A stretch of 45,276 nucleotides of DNA from Acidobacteriota bacterium. Its GTDB lineage: Bacteria; Acidobacteriota; Aminicenantia; JBFLYD01. Each line of letters opens with the position of its first letter. Within the stretch, counting starts at the first letter, position 1. The translations under genes and the position numbers were made by a program. Of the stretch, positions 31,989 to 39,809 are shown in pieces. The notes under the pieces are model-generated. The model saw only the letters and a list, made by a program, of their open reading frames with translations, was not told where the DNA came from and made no database searches. The stretch covers positions 1 to 45,276 of the forward strand of contig JBFLYD010000047.1 of the NCBI GenBank assembly GCA_040756905.1, given 5' to 3'.

Positions 31989-34384
31989 TTTTTATTCTTA
32001 ACATACTTGTCGAACCACTCGAACATCTCTGCCAGAACATGAAGGGTTGACTCCCTTGCTCTGTAACCATGGCTTTCATGGGGAAGCATGATCAATCGAG
32101 CAGTAGCCCCATGCCCTTTTAAAGCATGAAAGAGTCTTTCGGATTGAATTGGAAATGTTCCAGAGTTATTGTCAGCTTCACCATGGATTAGAAGAATAGG
32201 CTCATTAATTTTATGGGCATGCATGAATGGAGACAGTTTGAAATATACATCAGGAACTTCCCAGAGAGTTCTTCTTTCATTCTGAAAACCAAAAGGAGTC
32301 AAAGTTCTGTTGTATGCACCGCTTCTTGCAATACCAGCTGCAAAAAGGTCGCAATGTGCTAAAAGGTCAGCCGTCATGAAAGCTCCGTAGCTATGTCCAC
32401 CCACACCCACACGTTTTGGGTCTATTATGCCCATTGAATCCAGCTTGTCTATTGCTGTTTTTGCGCTTGCTACAATCTGTTCTACAAAAGTATTATTCAT
32501 GGTTTTTGGGTCACCAACAACAGGCATTTGAGCTCCATCCAGAACTGCATATTCTTGCGTTACAAAGAATAGCTGGGATGTCCCCCTGAAAAAGGTAAAC
32601 CTGTTAGGAGAACCTCTTACCTGTCCAGCAACTTTCGGGTCGCTATATTCAAGAGGATAAGCCCAAACAACAAGAGGAAGCCTTTCTCCTTCTTTATAAT
32701 TTGGTGGAAGATAAAGGGTCCCTGAAAGCTCAACTCCATCCTCTCTCTTGTATTTTACTAATTGTTTTTTCATTCCCGTAAGCTCCGGAGCAGGGTCTTT
32801 AAAATCAGTTATAGCTTGCCGTTTTTTTGTCTTCAAATTTACAAGATAATAATTTGGAGGTTCGGTTTTAGACTCATAGCTCGTTATTATCTGAAAGCGT
32901 GAATCTCTAACAAAGGCAAAAAATGTTTCATAGTAATTTTCTCCAGATTGATAAAGACGCTCTTTTTTCATGGTTTTAATGTTCATTCTATCCAGAAAAG
33001 GTCTATCTCCTTCTGGAGAGGCACCCCTTCCAGAAAGATAAATCCAATCTTTATCCTGGAGTAACACACTTTCTCCGAATTTTGTAGTTTTTGAAACAGG
33101 GAAACCCGGGTCGTTGTAACTATCGTGAATGCTCAGGTCGAAAACCTTTTTTGGGGCTACGTCAGGATTTTCAACATTTATTAAATAAGTTATGCGCCAA
33201 TTTCTCTTCCAATCGAATTCTGTAATGAAAGACATTCCTTCAGATTCGAGCCATGAAATTCCTGAATATCTATGTTTAATTCTCATTATTTCCTCTGATT
33301 CATCCTTAAAAGGAGAAGATAATGTCATCAGTTTATCCCTGTGTGGAACTTCTTTTTCTGGATCACCTCCATCTAAAGCTTCAACCCAGGTAAGAGTGGC
33401 AGGTTTAAGGGGTCTCCAATCGATTGACCTGGGACCAGTAGGAACCCCTCTTATTGGAACTTCATCTGCTAAAGGAAGATCTGCGATGATATGCACTATT
33501 TCTCCTTTTCTGTCCCATATTTCTAAAGAATGTGCGAAGTAGTAATAAGGGACACTATAGGAGTAAGGTCTTTTTATTCTATAAACAAGAAGGAAATTTC
33601 CATCAGGCGATGGAGTTACATCCATGTATATTCCTGGTGAGCCAACTTTACGGTTGTTTCCAGAGAGGATATCTATTTCCACAATTTGAGAAGTTGTGTA
33701 ATAATCAAACAAAGCTTCATCATAAGGGTCACTTAGAAGGTCCTGGAAAGTCCAAACTTTTGAAAATTTACCAGATACCTCCTGAACCTTTGGACCCACT
33801 GGAACTGAAGGAGCCTCTGGTGGGTTTCCTCTATTTTCTAAAACCATATTAACAAGTAAATGGCGATTATCAGGCATCCATTGGAAGCCACTGTTCAAAA
33901 TAGCATTAATGTTAAGAGCTGTGATTGACTTTGCTTCTCCTGATTTTGTATCAGCTAACCACAATTCAACGCCATTCTCCTTATATCTAAGAAAAGCAAT
34001 CCATCGGTCGTCATAAGACCATTGAGGAAAACCTAATTTAGCTCCATTCGGAGTGGAAATACGCTTAGTAGATCCATCTTTTAATCCTTTTAGTGTAAAT
34101 CCGGTATAGAAAGTCATCTGCTGAAGGCTGTTATTTTTAGGTGTAATTCTAATACCAGCAAGCCTTAACATAGGCTGGGCAAGATAAGCAATAGAAGGCA
34201 TAGCTTCATATTCAGCTAATAACATTGAATTTCCATTTGGGCTCATCAATGCAATTGGAGGAGGAGGTGCATCAAGAATACGTATTACTTCTTTTGGAGG
34301 AAGCTTGTAATGTTCCTGAGCGATCAGGACACTTCCTGGTATAAATACAAAAAACAAAGAAAAGATTAAAATAAGTTTTTTCAT
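31985..34384 (-). CDS. Exported S9-family prolyl oligopeptidase-like serine peptidase
   Basis: This is a 799-aa protein with a signal peptide (KKLILIFSLFFVFIPGSVLI). It has a beta-propeller region (PQWSYDDRWIAFLRY, ISWLESEGMSFITEFDW) and a C-terminal alpha/beta-hydrolase domain. The nucleophile is Ser665 in GVGGHSYGAFMTAD; the acid lies in LLIHGEADNNSG, and the His in LPHESHGYRAR. It should cleave short peptides in the periplasm. The start at 34384 is supported by GAGGAG a few bases before it; an upstream in-frame ATG at 34405 would place seven residues before the signal peptide. It is coupled to the deaminase gene. Confidence 0.92.
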   Translation of the reverse strand: MKKLILIFSLFFVFIPGSVLIAQEHYKLPPKEVIRILDAPPPPIALMSPNGNSMLLAEYEAMPSIAYLAQPMLRLAGIRITPKNNSLQQMTFYTGFTLKGLKDGSTKRISTPNGAKLGFPQWSYDDRWIAFLRYKENGVELWLADTKSGEAKSITALNINAILNSGFQWMPDNRHLLVNMVLENRGNPPEAPSVPVGPKVQEVSGKFSKVWTFQDLLSDPYDEALFDYYTTSQIVEIDILSGNNRKVGSPGIYMDVTPSPDGNFLLVYRIKRPYSYSVPYYYFAHSLEIWDRKGEIVHIIADLPLADEVPIRGVPTGPRSIDWRPLKPATLTWVEALDGGDPEKEVPHRDKLMTLSSPFKDESEEIMRIKHRYSGISWLESEGMSFITEFDWKRNWRITYLINVENPDVAPKKVFDLSIHDSYNDPGFPVSKTTKFGESVLLQDKDWIYLSGRGASPEGDRPFLDRMNIKTMKKERLYQSGENYYETFFAFVRDSRFQIITSYESKTEPPNYYLVNLKTKKRQAITDFKDPAPELTGMKKQLVKYKREDGVELSGTLYLPPNYKEGERLPLVVWAYPLEYSDPKVAGQVRGSPNRFTFFRGTSQLFFVTQEYAVLDGAQMPVVGDPKTMNNTFVEQIVASAKTAIDKLDSMGIIDPKRVGVGGHSYGAFMTADLLAHCDLFAAGIARSGAYNRTLTPFGFQNERRTLWEVPDVYFKLSPFMHAHKINEPILLIHGEADNNSGTFPIQSERLFHALKGHGATARLIMLPHESHGYRARESTLHVLAEMFEWFDKYVKNKK

Positions 34385-34463
34385 AAATTTATCTCCTCTC
34401 ATCATATTCCTGAACTAATTTGTTAAATATTTTGATATTTTTTGTACTCATAAAATTAAAACT

Positions 34464-35630
34464 TTAAGAATTGCAAAAATCTACAATCACTCTGGCTAAA
34501 ACCCTCGCAGTCTCAATAACAGAGTCAAAATCAACATACTCGACTGAAGCATGCAGTCCTTCACCGCTCGGACCAAAGATAACTGCTGGAATCCCTGCTT
34601 CTTTTAAAATTGCTGAATCTGTCCAGAAACTCAGTCCTTTGTGTTTCGGTTCTTTTTTTAAGACACTTTCATATGCTTTTTCCAATGACCTAACTATTAA
34701 TTCATTTTTAGGTATTTCATAAGGAGGTCGATGAAAAAATACCTCAAAATTAGCTTTAAATTTTTCATCTTTCCTTGAAATCTTATCTATTAGGTCTTTC
34801 ACCTCATCTACTACAGTTCCATAATTCTCTCCTGGTATTGTTCTCCTTTCCAATTCAATTTTACAACAATCAGGGTAAATGCTCAGCTCAGTCCCCCCAC
34901 TAATTAAAGAGGCATGGATTGAGGGTGAACCAAGCAATGGATGTTTTTTCTGGGGGAAAATGGTACAAGCTAACTCATCCACTTCAAATAATATTTTTCC
35001 TGCATTCACAATTGCATCGATACCTTCATCTGGTCTACTGCCATGAGCTGCTTTCCCAAATACTTCAACTTTAGTCCATGCAAACCCCTTGTGGGCAATA
35101 CATATTTCTAAACTTGTTGGTTCACATACAATAGCAGCATCTGCAGAATACTCCTTTATCAACTCTTCTGTTCCTATACTTGCATACTCTTCATCAGCCA
35201 CAAATGCAAGAATTACATCTCCTTTTAATGGGAGCCCAGATTTAACGATTGCATCTGCTGCCATAATCATTGCTGATAAGCCACTCTTCATATCAAGGCT
35301 TCCTCTTCCATATACTTTACCTTCGTCATATTTTGGAGTTAGTGGTTCAATATCCATTTTATCTGTGCTCACTGTATCAGTATGTCCATTCAACATAAGA
35401 GATTTTCCGTTGCCATTTCCTCTAAGCATACCGATAACATTTACTCTATCAGGCCTAATTTCTTGAAATTTTACTTCAAGGCCAATTTCTTCTAAAAGGT
35501 TTCCTATGTAATGGGCAATTTTCGACTCTCCTTTTCCACCTTTAACAAGGGAAGGATTTACCGAATCAATCCTGATCATCTCCTCAAGCAATTTTAACAA
35601 TTTTCTTTCGTCAATAAATAAGTCATCCAT
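34464..35630 (-). CDS. M20-family peptidase/deacylase (ArgE/DapE-like)
   Basis: This is a 388-aa di-zinc hydrolase. The metal ligands are seen in LMLNGHTDTVS (His), YGRGSLDMKSGL (Asp), VADEEYASIG (the catalytic Glu pair), AIVCEPTS (Glu) and GPSGEGLHASVEYVDF (His). The dimerisation domain AAHGSRPDEGIDAIV lies between. It cleaves an amide bond of an N-acyl amino acid or peptide; the substrate cannot be settled. There is no signal peptide, so it is cytoplasmic. It is separated by 79 bases from the S9 gene. Confidence 0.9.
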   Translation of the reverse strand: MDDLFIDERKLLKLLEEMIRIDSVNPSLVKGGKGESKIAHYIGNLLEEIGLEVKFQEIRPDRVNVIGMLRGNGNGKSLMLNGHTDTVSTDKMDIEPLTPKYDEGKVYGRGSLDMKSGLSAMIMAADAIVKSGLPLKGDVILAFVADEEYASIGTEELIKEYSADAAIVCEPTSLEICIAHKGFAWTKVEVFGKAAHGSRPDEGIDAIVNAGKILFEVDELACTIFPQKKHPLLGSPSIHASLISGGTELSIYPDCCKIELERRTIPGENYGTVVDEVKDLIDKISRKDEKFKANFEVFFHRPPYEIPKNELIVRSLEKAYESVLKKEPKHKGLSFWTDSAILKEAGIPAVIFGPSGEGLHASVEYVDFDSVIETARVLARVIVDFCNS

Positions 35631-35653
35631 AATCTATTTTCTTCCTAACATTT

Positions 35654-36295
35654 TCATGATTCTATTTCTTTTTGACCAGAAAATACAACAAAACCTCCTT
35701 CGCTATAACCATCTTTTATAGGCTCAACAGCAACTACCTCTTTTGGGTCCCTGAAGATTGTCTGGCAAATTCTGATGTTCTTGTATTTTAATCTTTTAAA
35801 CCAATCTAAGACCTGATTAACAGAGTAAAAATGGGCATATCGATAAAACTTGCTGTTATTCTTTTTTGATTTATAAATCTTACCAAGAGGGCTATCCCTA
35901 TCAATCATTCCGATTATAATATTTCCTCCTGGCTTAAGAATTCTTTTTACTTCCTTTAGTGCCTTAATAGGGCTATCGAGAAAACATATCGTTGTTACAA
36001 TCAGTACAAAATTGAAAGATTCATTATCAAAAGGGAGCTTTTCTGCTCTTGCTTCATAAACTTTTATTCCACGTTTTCTTGCTATACCTGCCATCGCTTT
36101 TGCCGGCTCAACTCCAACTTGAATACCAAGCTTAACTGCAAATCTTCCAGTACCTACTCCTACTTCTAAACCATAACCCTTTTTTGGAATAAATTTTCTT
36201 AAAGCCAGAACCTCTGACTCATAGACAAACTTGTTTTCATCAAACCATTCATCATACTCTTGAGCTGACTCTTCAAATATCTGGATATTTTTCAT
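35654..36295 (-). CDS. Class I SAM-dependent methyltransferase
   Basis: This is about 213 aa. The Rossmann motif I is YGLEVGVGTGRFAVKLG, then VEPAKAMAGIARKRG, AEKLPFDNESFNFVLIVTTI and a post-motif LKPGGNIIIGMIDRDSP. The acceptor is unknown. I place the start at 36295 (MKNIQIFEESAQEYDEWF), where family members usually begin. The frame is open to 36391, which would overlap the macro-domain gene by up to 65 bases; an ATG at 36358 is also possible. It is downstream of the macro gene on the same strand. Confidence 0.82.
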   Translation of the reverse strand: MKNIQIFEESAQEYDEWFDENKFVYESEVLALRKFIPKKGYGLEVGVGTGRFAVKLGIQVGVEPAKAMAGIARKRGIKVYEARAEKLPFDNESFNFVLIVTTICFLDSPIKALKEVKRILKPGGNIIIGMIDRDSPLGKIYKSKKNNSKFYRYAHFYSVNQVLDWFKRLKYKNIRICQTIFRDPKEVVAVEPIKDGYSEGGFVVFSGQKEIES

Positions 36296-36326
36296 GTTTT
36301 TACAATCATTAGGGATGTTTTCCCAT

Positions 36327-36860
36327 TCAGGGTTGAAATTTCGCAAAAACTCTTTCATGAATCTCAAGGTCCTTGTCGCTATAAAGCACAAATCGAATCC
36401 TTTTCACATATTTTAAATTTGGGACAACCTCTATAATGGTTTTAAATGCAACTTCTGCTGCTTCTTCTATAGGATAGCCAAAAACTCCAGTAGATATAGC
36501 TGGAAAGGCAATTGAATCTATTTTGTATTCCTCAGCTAATTTCAGCGCATTCCGATAGCAATTAGCTAAAAGCTTATCAGATGGTTTATCCACTCCATAA
36601 ACAGGTCCTAAACAATGAATCACATATCGATTGGGAAGATTGTGACCTCCTGTGATAACAGCCTCTCCTGGCTTAATGGGTGCTAATGGACGACACTCCT
36701 CTTCCAATCCAGGTCCAGCTGCTCGATGAATCGCACCAGCAACACCTCCTCCTCTTCGAAGCTCAGCATTTGCCGCATTCACAACAGCAGTAAAATTTCC
36801 CTGCGATGCTATATCTCCCTGAATGCACTCTATCTTAATTCTAGATATCATTTTTTCCAT
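36327..36860 (-). CDS. Macro-domain ADP-ribose hydrolase
   Basis: This is a 177-aa single macro domain of the YmdB/O-acetyl-ADP-ribose deacetylase type. Seen are CIQGDIASQ, AVVNAANAELRRGGGVAGAI, HRAAGPGLEEEC, GEAVITGGHNLPNRYVIHCL and IAFPAISTGVFGYP, which form the ADP-ribose pocket. It probably removes or recycles ADP-ribose or O-acetyl-ADP-ribose. GGAGGAGG lies about 10 bases before the ATG. It lies between the cupin and methyltransferase genes in a minus-strand run. Confidence 0.92.
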   Translation of the reverse strand: MEKMISRIKIECIQGDIASQGNFTAVVNAANAELRRGGGVAGAIHRAAGPGLEEECRPLAPIKPGEAVITGGHNLPNRYVIHCLGPVYGVDKPSDKLLANCYRNALKLAEEYKIDSIAFPAISTGVFGYPIEEAAEVAFKTIIEVVPNLKYVKRIRFVLYSDKDLEIHERVFAKFQP

Positions 36861-36910
36861 ATTAATTTGGCCTCCTCCCTCTTTACAAAGCTCCTTTCAC
36901 TTTTCTCGCT

Positions 36911-37252
36911 TTAAGACCTTATCATTATTAAAATCATCTTAAATTTTTCCACTGCCTTTAAGGCATGGGGCTTATTGGCTGGCATTATGACCATCTCACC
37001 CTCTTTTAACCAAATAGATTTTCCAGATATTGTAATTTTCGCTTCACCCTCAAGAAGATAAGCAAGAGCATCAAATGGAGCTGTATGTTCACTCAATCCC
37101 TGTCCTTTATCGAAAGCAAACAAAGTTACTGTTCCTGTCTTTCTGTTTATTATCTCCCTGCTCACTACAGAATCATCCTGGTAATCTACTAAATTGATTA
37201 ATTTTTTAGCCTGTGCTTCAAGATTTTTAATACCTATCTGTTTTTTCATCAT
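36911..37252 (-). CDS. Small cupin-domain protein
   Basis: This is a 113-aa single cupin barrel. The first motif is GQGLSEHTAPFDALAYLLEG, and the second is EGEMVIMPANKPHALKA. The metal-binding His/Glu set is partly present (HTAPFD has one His; PHAL gives another), so a metal is possible but not certain. The function is unknown; family members act as dioxygenases, isomerases or sensors. An ATGATG start gives two options three bases apart, with no clear ribosome binding site. Confidence 0.8.
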   Translation of the reverse strand: MMKKQIGIKNLEAQAKKLINLVDYQDDSVVSREIINRKTGTVTLFAFDKGQGLSEHTAPFDALAYLLEGEAKITISGKSIWLKEGEMVIMPANKPHALKAVEKFKMILIMIRS

Positions 37253-37477
37253 ATTTCATGCTCTTTTTAAAATTACTTTATCAATTTTTTCCATTTCATT
37301 AATAATTTTTATTGTTTTTTCCATTTTATTGTTTAAAATATAAAAATAATTATTTATTATGTCAATTTTCCTAAAAGGACAAATATTTTAAAAGTTTATC
37401 TTTTTATAAAAATCAGCCCCTTAAGGAAGAGAAAGATTTAAATTGTCAACCCTTTGAGATTTTCCGTGAATAGTCTA
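37253..37477. other. AT-rich gap with no recognised feature
   Basis: The gap is very AT-rich, with short T runs. It may hold the promoter of the cupin-macro run and the end of the unknown 343-aa gene. I see no open frame of note, no strong hairpin with a T tract, and no copy of either repeat family. Confidence 0.5.
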
Positions 37478-38509
37478 TTAGTGGATTTGGCCGATTAGAG
37501 TCTTTATGAAGTCAAAAAAACGCTTATTGAATTTCACCTCGTATTCTCTTTTGTCTATATCACTATGGGTGATCCCAACCTCTCTGAGGAATTCTTCAAT
37601 GATTTTACTAATTTTATTTAAAACCGACTCATTTCCATTTAATCCCCTATTATAATAACTTTCTAATTCTTCCTGAATCTTATCCCAGTATTTGGCTATA
37701 TAATCTCGATAGAAGCAACTATCATTAGGTTTATTTGTGGATTTAGAGAGATCAAGGTTTATATCATAACCTGATATCCTTGCAAGAGGTTTAAACATAT
37801 GTCGCCAGATACATCTCATTAACATGGACCAAGGTTGTTGTATTTTGTCTCTCAGGGTTCTAGCTATAATTTGAGCTAATTCTATAGCTGAGGCATCGAG
37901 TATAAGGGCAATGGGTTCTTTAGAACGAATTATCCCAATTATCTTTCTCTCTTCGGTTTCTACCAGTCGATCTGTAGCAAGGATTAAAGCCAACACTTTA
38001 CACACAATATATTCGTCATGGATAAGAGAACTCAGCAAAAACAGGTCGGTTTCAAAAGAAGATGCAAGGGTTTTTGGATAAAGGTAACCCCGATCTTTCC
38101 AGGCGATGACGTATATCTGAACATAGAGTAGTCCTTCCAGAACTGCCATGACAAAGTCTAATGTATGGTAATTATTCTCATCAACTGATTGTAATAGACT
38201 TTCACTCATCACTATAAAACATAACAAATTCGATTCGTATTCTACTGGAATTGCAATTGCTTTTGGAGGTGTGGGATCAGATAAGTAAGAGTATTTCTTT
38301 AAGAAAGTCTTTGCAATTTCGTGGACAGTAGGTTTAATTAAGTTATCGGGAACAATTAGTATTCCTTCTAAATGTTCTTTTAAATGAAAGATATAGGGAG
38401 CTGATGAAAGCTCTTTTATCAGGTTAGCTAATGCATCAAGTTTTCCTTGAGGAATTTGGCAAAAGACCACAATTGGAATTTCATAGTTATATTGCTTAGA
38501 TTCCCTCAT
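37478..38509 (-). CDS. Protein of unknown function, 343 aa
   Basis: I do not recognise this protein. It has no signal peptide. The N-terminal third mixes beta strands and helices (IPIVVFCQIPQGKLDALANL, LEGILIVPDNLIKPTVHEIA). The middle is hydrophobic but not clearly membrane-spanning (LDFVMAVLEGLLYVQIYVIA), followed by HDEYIVCKVLALILATDRLV. The C-terminal third is charged and helical (ISKIIEEFLREVGITHSDID). Its start codon overlaps a 43-aa gene by 14 bases, which suggests translational coupling. It lies downstream of an MntA-HepT toxin-antitoxin pair on the same strand, so a role in that locus is possible but unproven. Confidence 0.65.
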   Translation of the reverse strand: MRESKQYNYEIPIVVFCQIPQGKLDALANLIKELSSAPYIFHLKEHLEGILIVPDNLIKPTVHEIAKTFLKKYSYLSDPTPPKAIAIPVEYESNLLCFIVMSESLLQSVDENNYHTLDFVMAVLEGLLYVQIYVIAWKDRGYLYPKTLASSFETDLFLLSSLIHDEYIVCKVLALILATDRLVETEERKIIGIIRSKEPIALILDASAIELAQIIARTLRDKIQQPWSMLMRCIWRHMFKPLARISGYDINLDLSKSTNKPNDSCFYRDYIAKYWDKIQEELESYYNRGLNGNESVLNKISKIIEEFLREVGITHSDIDKREYEVKFNKRFFDFIKTLIGQIH

Positions 38510-38627
38510 CTGTCTTCTCCTCTATGCTTTCAATCACCCATCTTCTCCAAGACGAAGGAAGTTTTGCAAGTTCTTTGCGCCTCAGAGCCTTTGTTTTAAA
38601 AATTCTTTCTCTTTCGTTATTCTTCAT
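38496..38627 (-). CDS. Small basic protein, 43 aa, coupled to the 343-aa gene
   Basis: This gene begins MKNNERERIFKTKALRRKEL and continues AKLPSSWRRWVIESIEE. Its last 14 bases overlap the start of the 343-aa gene in another frame. The basic stretch KTKALRRKELAKLP recalls small antitoxin-like proteins found near toxin genes. No family is assigned. There is no strong ribosome binding site (GAAGGA lies a little far upstream). It begins 37 bases after the end of hepT. Confidence 0.5.
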   Translation of the reverse strand: MKNNERERIFKTKALRRKELAKLPSSWRRWVIESIEEKTDEGI

Positions 38628-38663
38628 AATATAGTCCTTCACTACTTTTTTAATTAAATTATT

Positions 38664-39123
38664 TTATTCGATTTTTAATTTATATTTCCCAGGAAATTTT
38701 AACACTTTTTTTATAAATTCATTGAACTTCCCAAAGTCATCTAAGTGCTCGCAAATAATTTTATGCATTTCCTCCGTAGTAATTTCAGAATAGAAATGAA
38801 TAAGGCGATTTCTATATCCTGCCATTTTAATCAATGTTTCTTCTGAAAAACTCCCTTAAGACAATTTTATACTGTCCTAAATTTTTCGCAATTTCTCTAT
38901 AACTTGTAATTCTTGCTCCAGGTATTTTTGAAAGAATATGGGCACCAATTTCAAACAGTGCTTCCAAAGCACGCCTTAAATAATGTTCTGCTATTGCAAA
39001 ATTCTCCCCTTCTTTAAACTCTTCATAAGAAATACTTTGAAATTTTTTTAATTTTTCTACATCTCTTTGAATCTCATCTAATTTTGAAGTAATTGTATGT
39101 TTATTTAATGGGATTTCCTTCAC
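38664..39123 (-). pseudogene. hepT: HepT toxin gene (HEPN/DUF86), frameshifted
   Basis: The first frame encodes 98 aa (IQRDVEKLKKFQSISYEEFK, AIAEHYLRRALEALFEIGAH) and stops soon after REFFRRNID. If one T is removed from a run of five (complement of 38846-38850), the frame continues as REFSEETLIKMAGYRNRLIH, then FYSEITTEEMHK and KVLKFPGKYKLKIE, ending at 38664. That gives a 152-aa protein of the normal HepT length. The RX4HXY RNase motif, RNRLIHFY, lies only in the second frame. HepT is an RNase toxin that MntA neutralises by AMPylating the Tyr of this motif. It overlaps mntA by 4 bases. Confidence 0.8.
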
Positions 39124-39509
39124 ACTCTCTCCAAAATTATTTTATCAATTTCTCTTTGAATTGGCTCAAAATCGATATATTCCAGTATTATCTTTTCTTC
39201 ATAATTGAGGCGAATATTTCTATCTCTTTCATACAATATTTTTCCATTTCTTATTGCATCAAATTGTAATGAAAGGGGAGCATCGTTGAGGAATACTATA
39301 TCTATTTCCTTAGCTGGAAAAATATCTGAAAATATTGAATAAAGTTTATTATAAATTTCAAGTTTATTTTCGGATAATCTGTTATTTTCAAATAAAATCC
39401 CTATATCCAAATCACTTTCTCTATGTTTAATCCCATGTGTAGAGGAACCAAAAAGATATACTGCGATAATTTTTAAGTTTTTTAATTCCTTTTGGATACT
39501 TTTCAACAT
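39120..39509 (-). CDS. mntA: MntA-type antitoxin nucleotidyltransferase
   Basis: This is a 129-aa minimal nucleotidyltransferase with the active-site pattern GSX10DXD: Gly21-Ser22 through Asp33 and Asp35 in GSSTHGIKHRESDLDIG. A third acidic residue lies in KEIDIVFLNDAP. In MntA-HepT systems this protein is the antitoxin, transferring AMP to the toxin. Its stop overlaps the hepT start (ATGA type). It appears intact, whereas hepT is frameshifted. Confidence 0.88.
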   Translation of the reverse strand: MLKSIQKELKNLKIIAVYLFGSSTHGIKHRESDLDIGILFENNRLSENKLEIYNKLYSIFSDIFPAKEIDIVFLNDAPLSLQFDAIRNGKILYERDRNIRLNYEEKIILEYIDFEPIQREIDKIILERV

Positions 39510-39548
39510 ACAACTTTTTTAACACAAAGCATATAAAACATCAATGTT

Positions 39549-39671
39549 TCAATGCTTTATTTTCCATACCTTTTCTTTAGAACTCTTCTTAATTTCTTTG
39601 GTAATCTTTTGTAGTTCTATGAGTATCCTGATTTTTTGCATTATATCAATGACTTTTATCATCCTTTCCAT
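39549..39671 (-). CDS. Possible small protein, 40 aa
   Basis: A short open frame encodes MERMIKVIDIMQKIRILIEL then QKITKEIKKSSKEKVWKIKH. The IRILIELQKITKEI stretch looks like the C-terminal half of the small antitoxin-like proteins whose N-terminal half resembles the 43-aa gene at 38496-38627. There is no ribosome binding site. It lies 39 bases upstream of mntA. The call rests on composition and context only. Confidence 0.3.
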   Translation of the reverse strand: MERMIKVIDIMQKIRILIELQKITKEIKKSSKEKVWKIKH

Positions 39672-39809
39672 TATATTTTTATTTTTAAAAATATATTATT
39701 AGTTCTTGGCTCTGTCAATGTTTGAAAGTTTTCCAAAAAAATGATGAGGGGAATCGAAAAATATAGTAAGATTATGATGTTTTTTAAAATTTTAGTTGGG
39801 GAATTTAAA

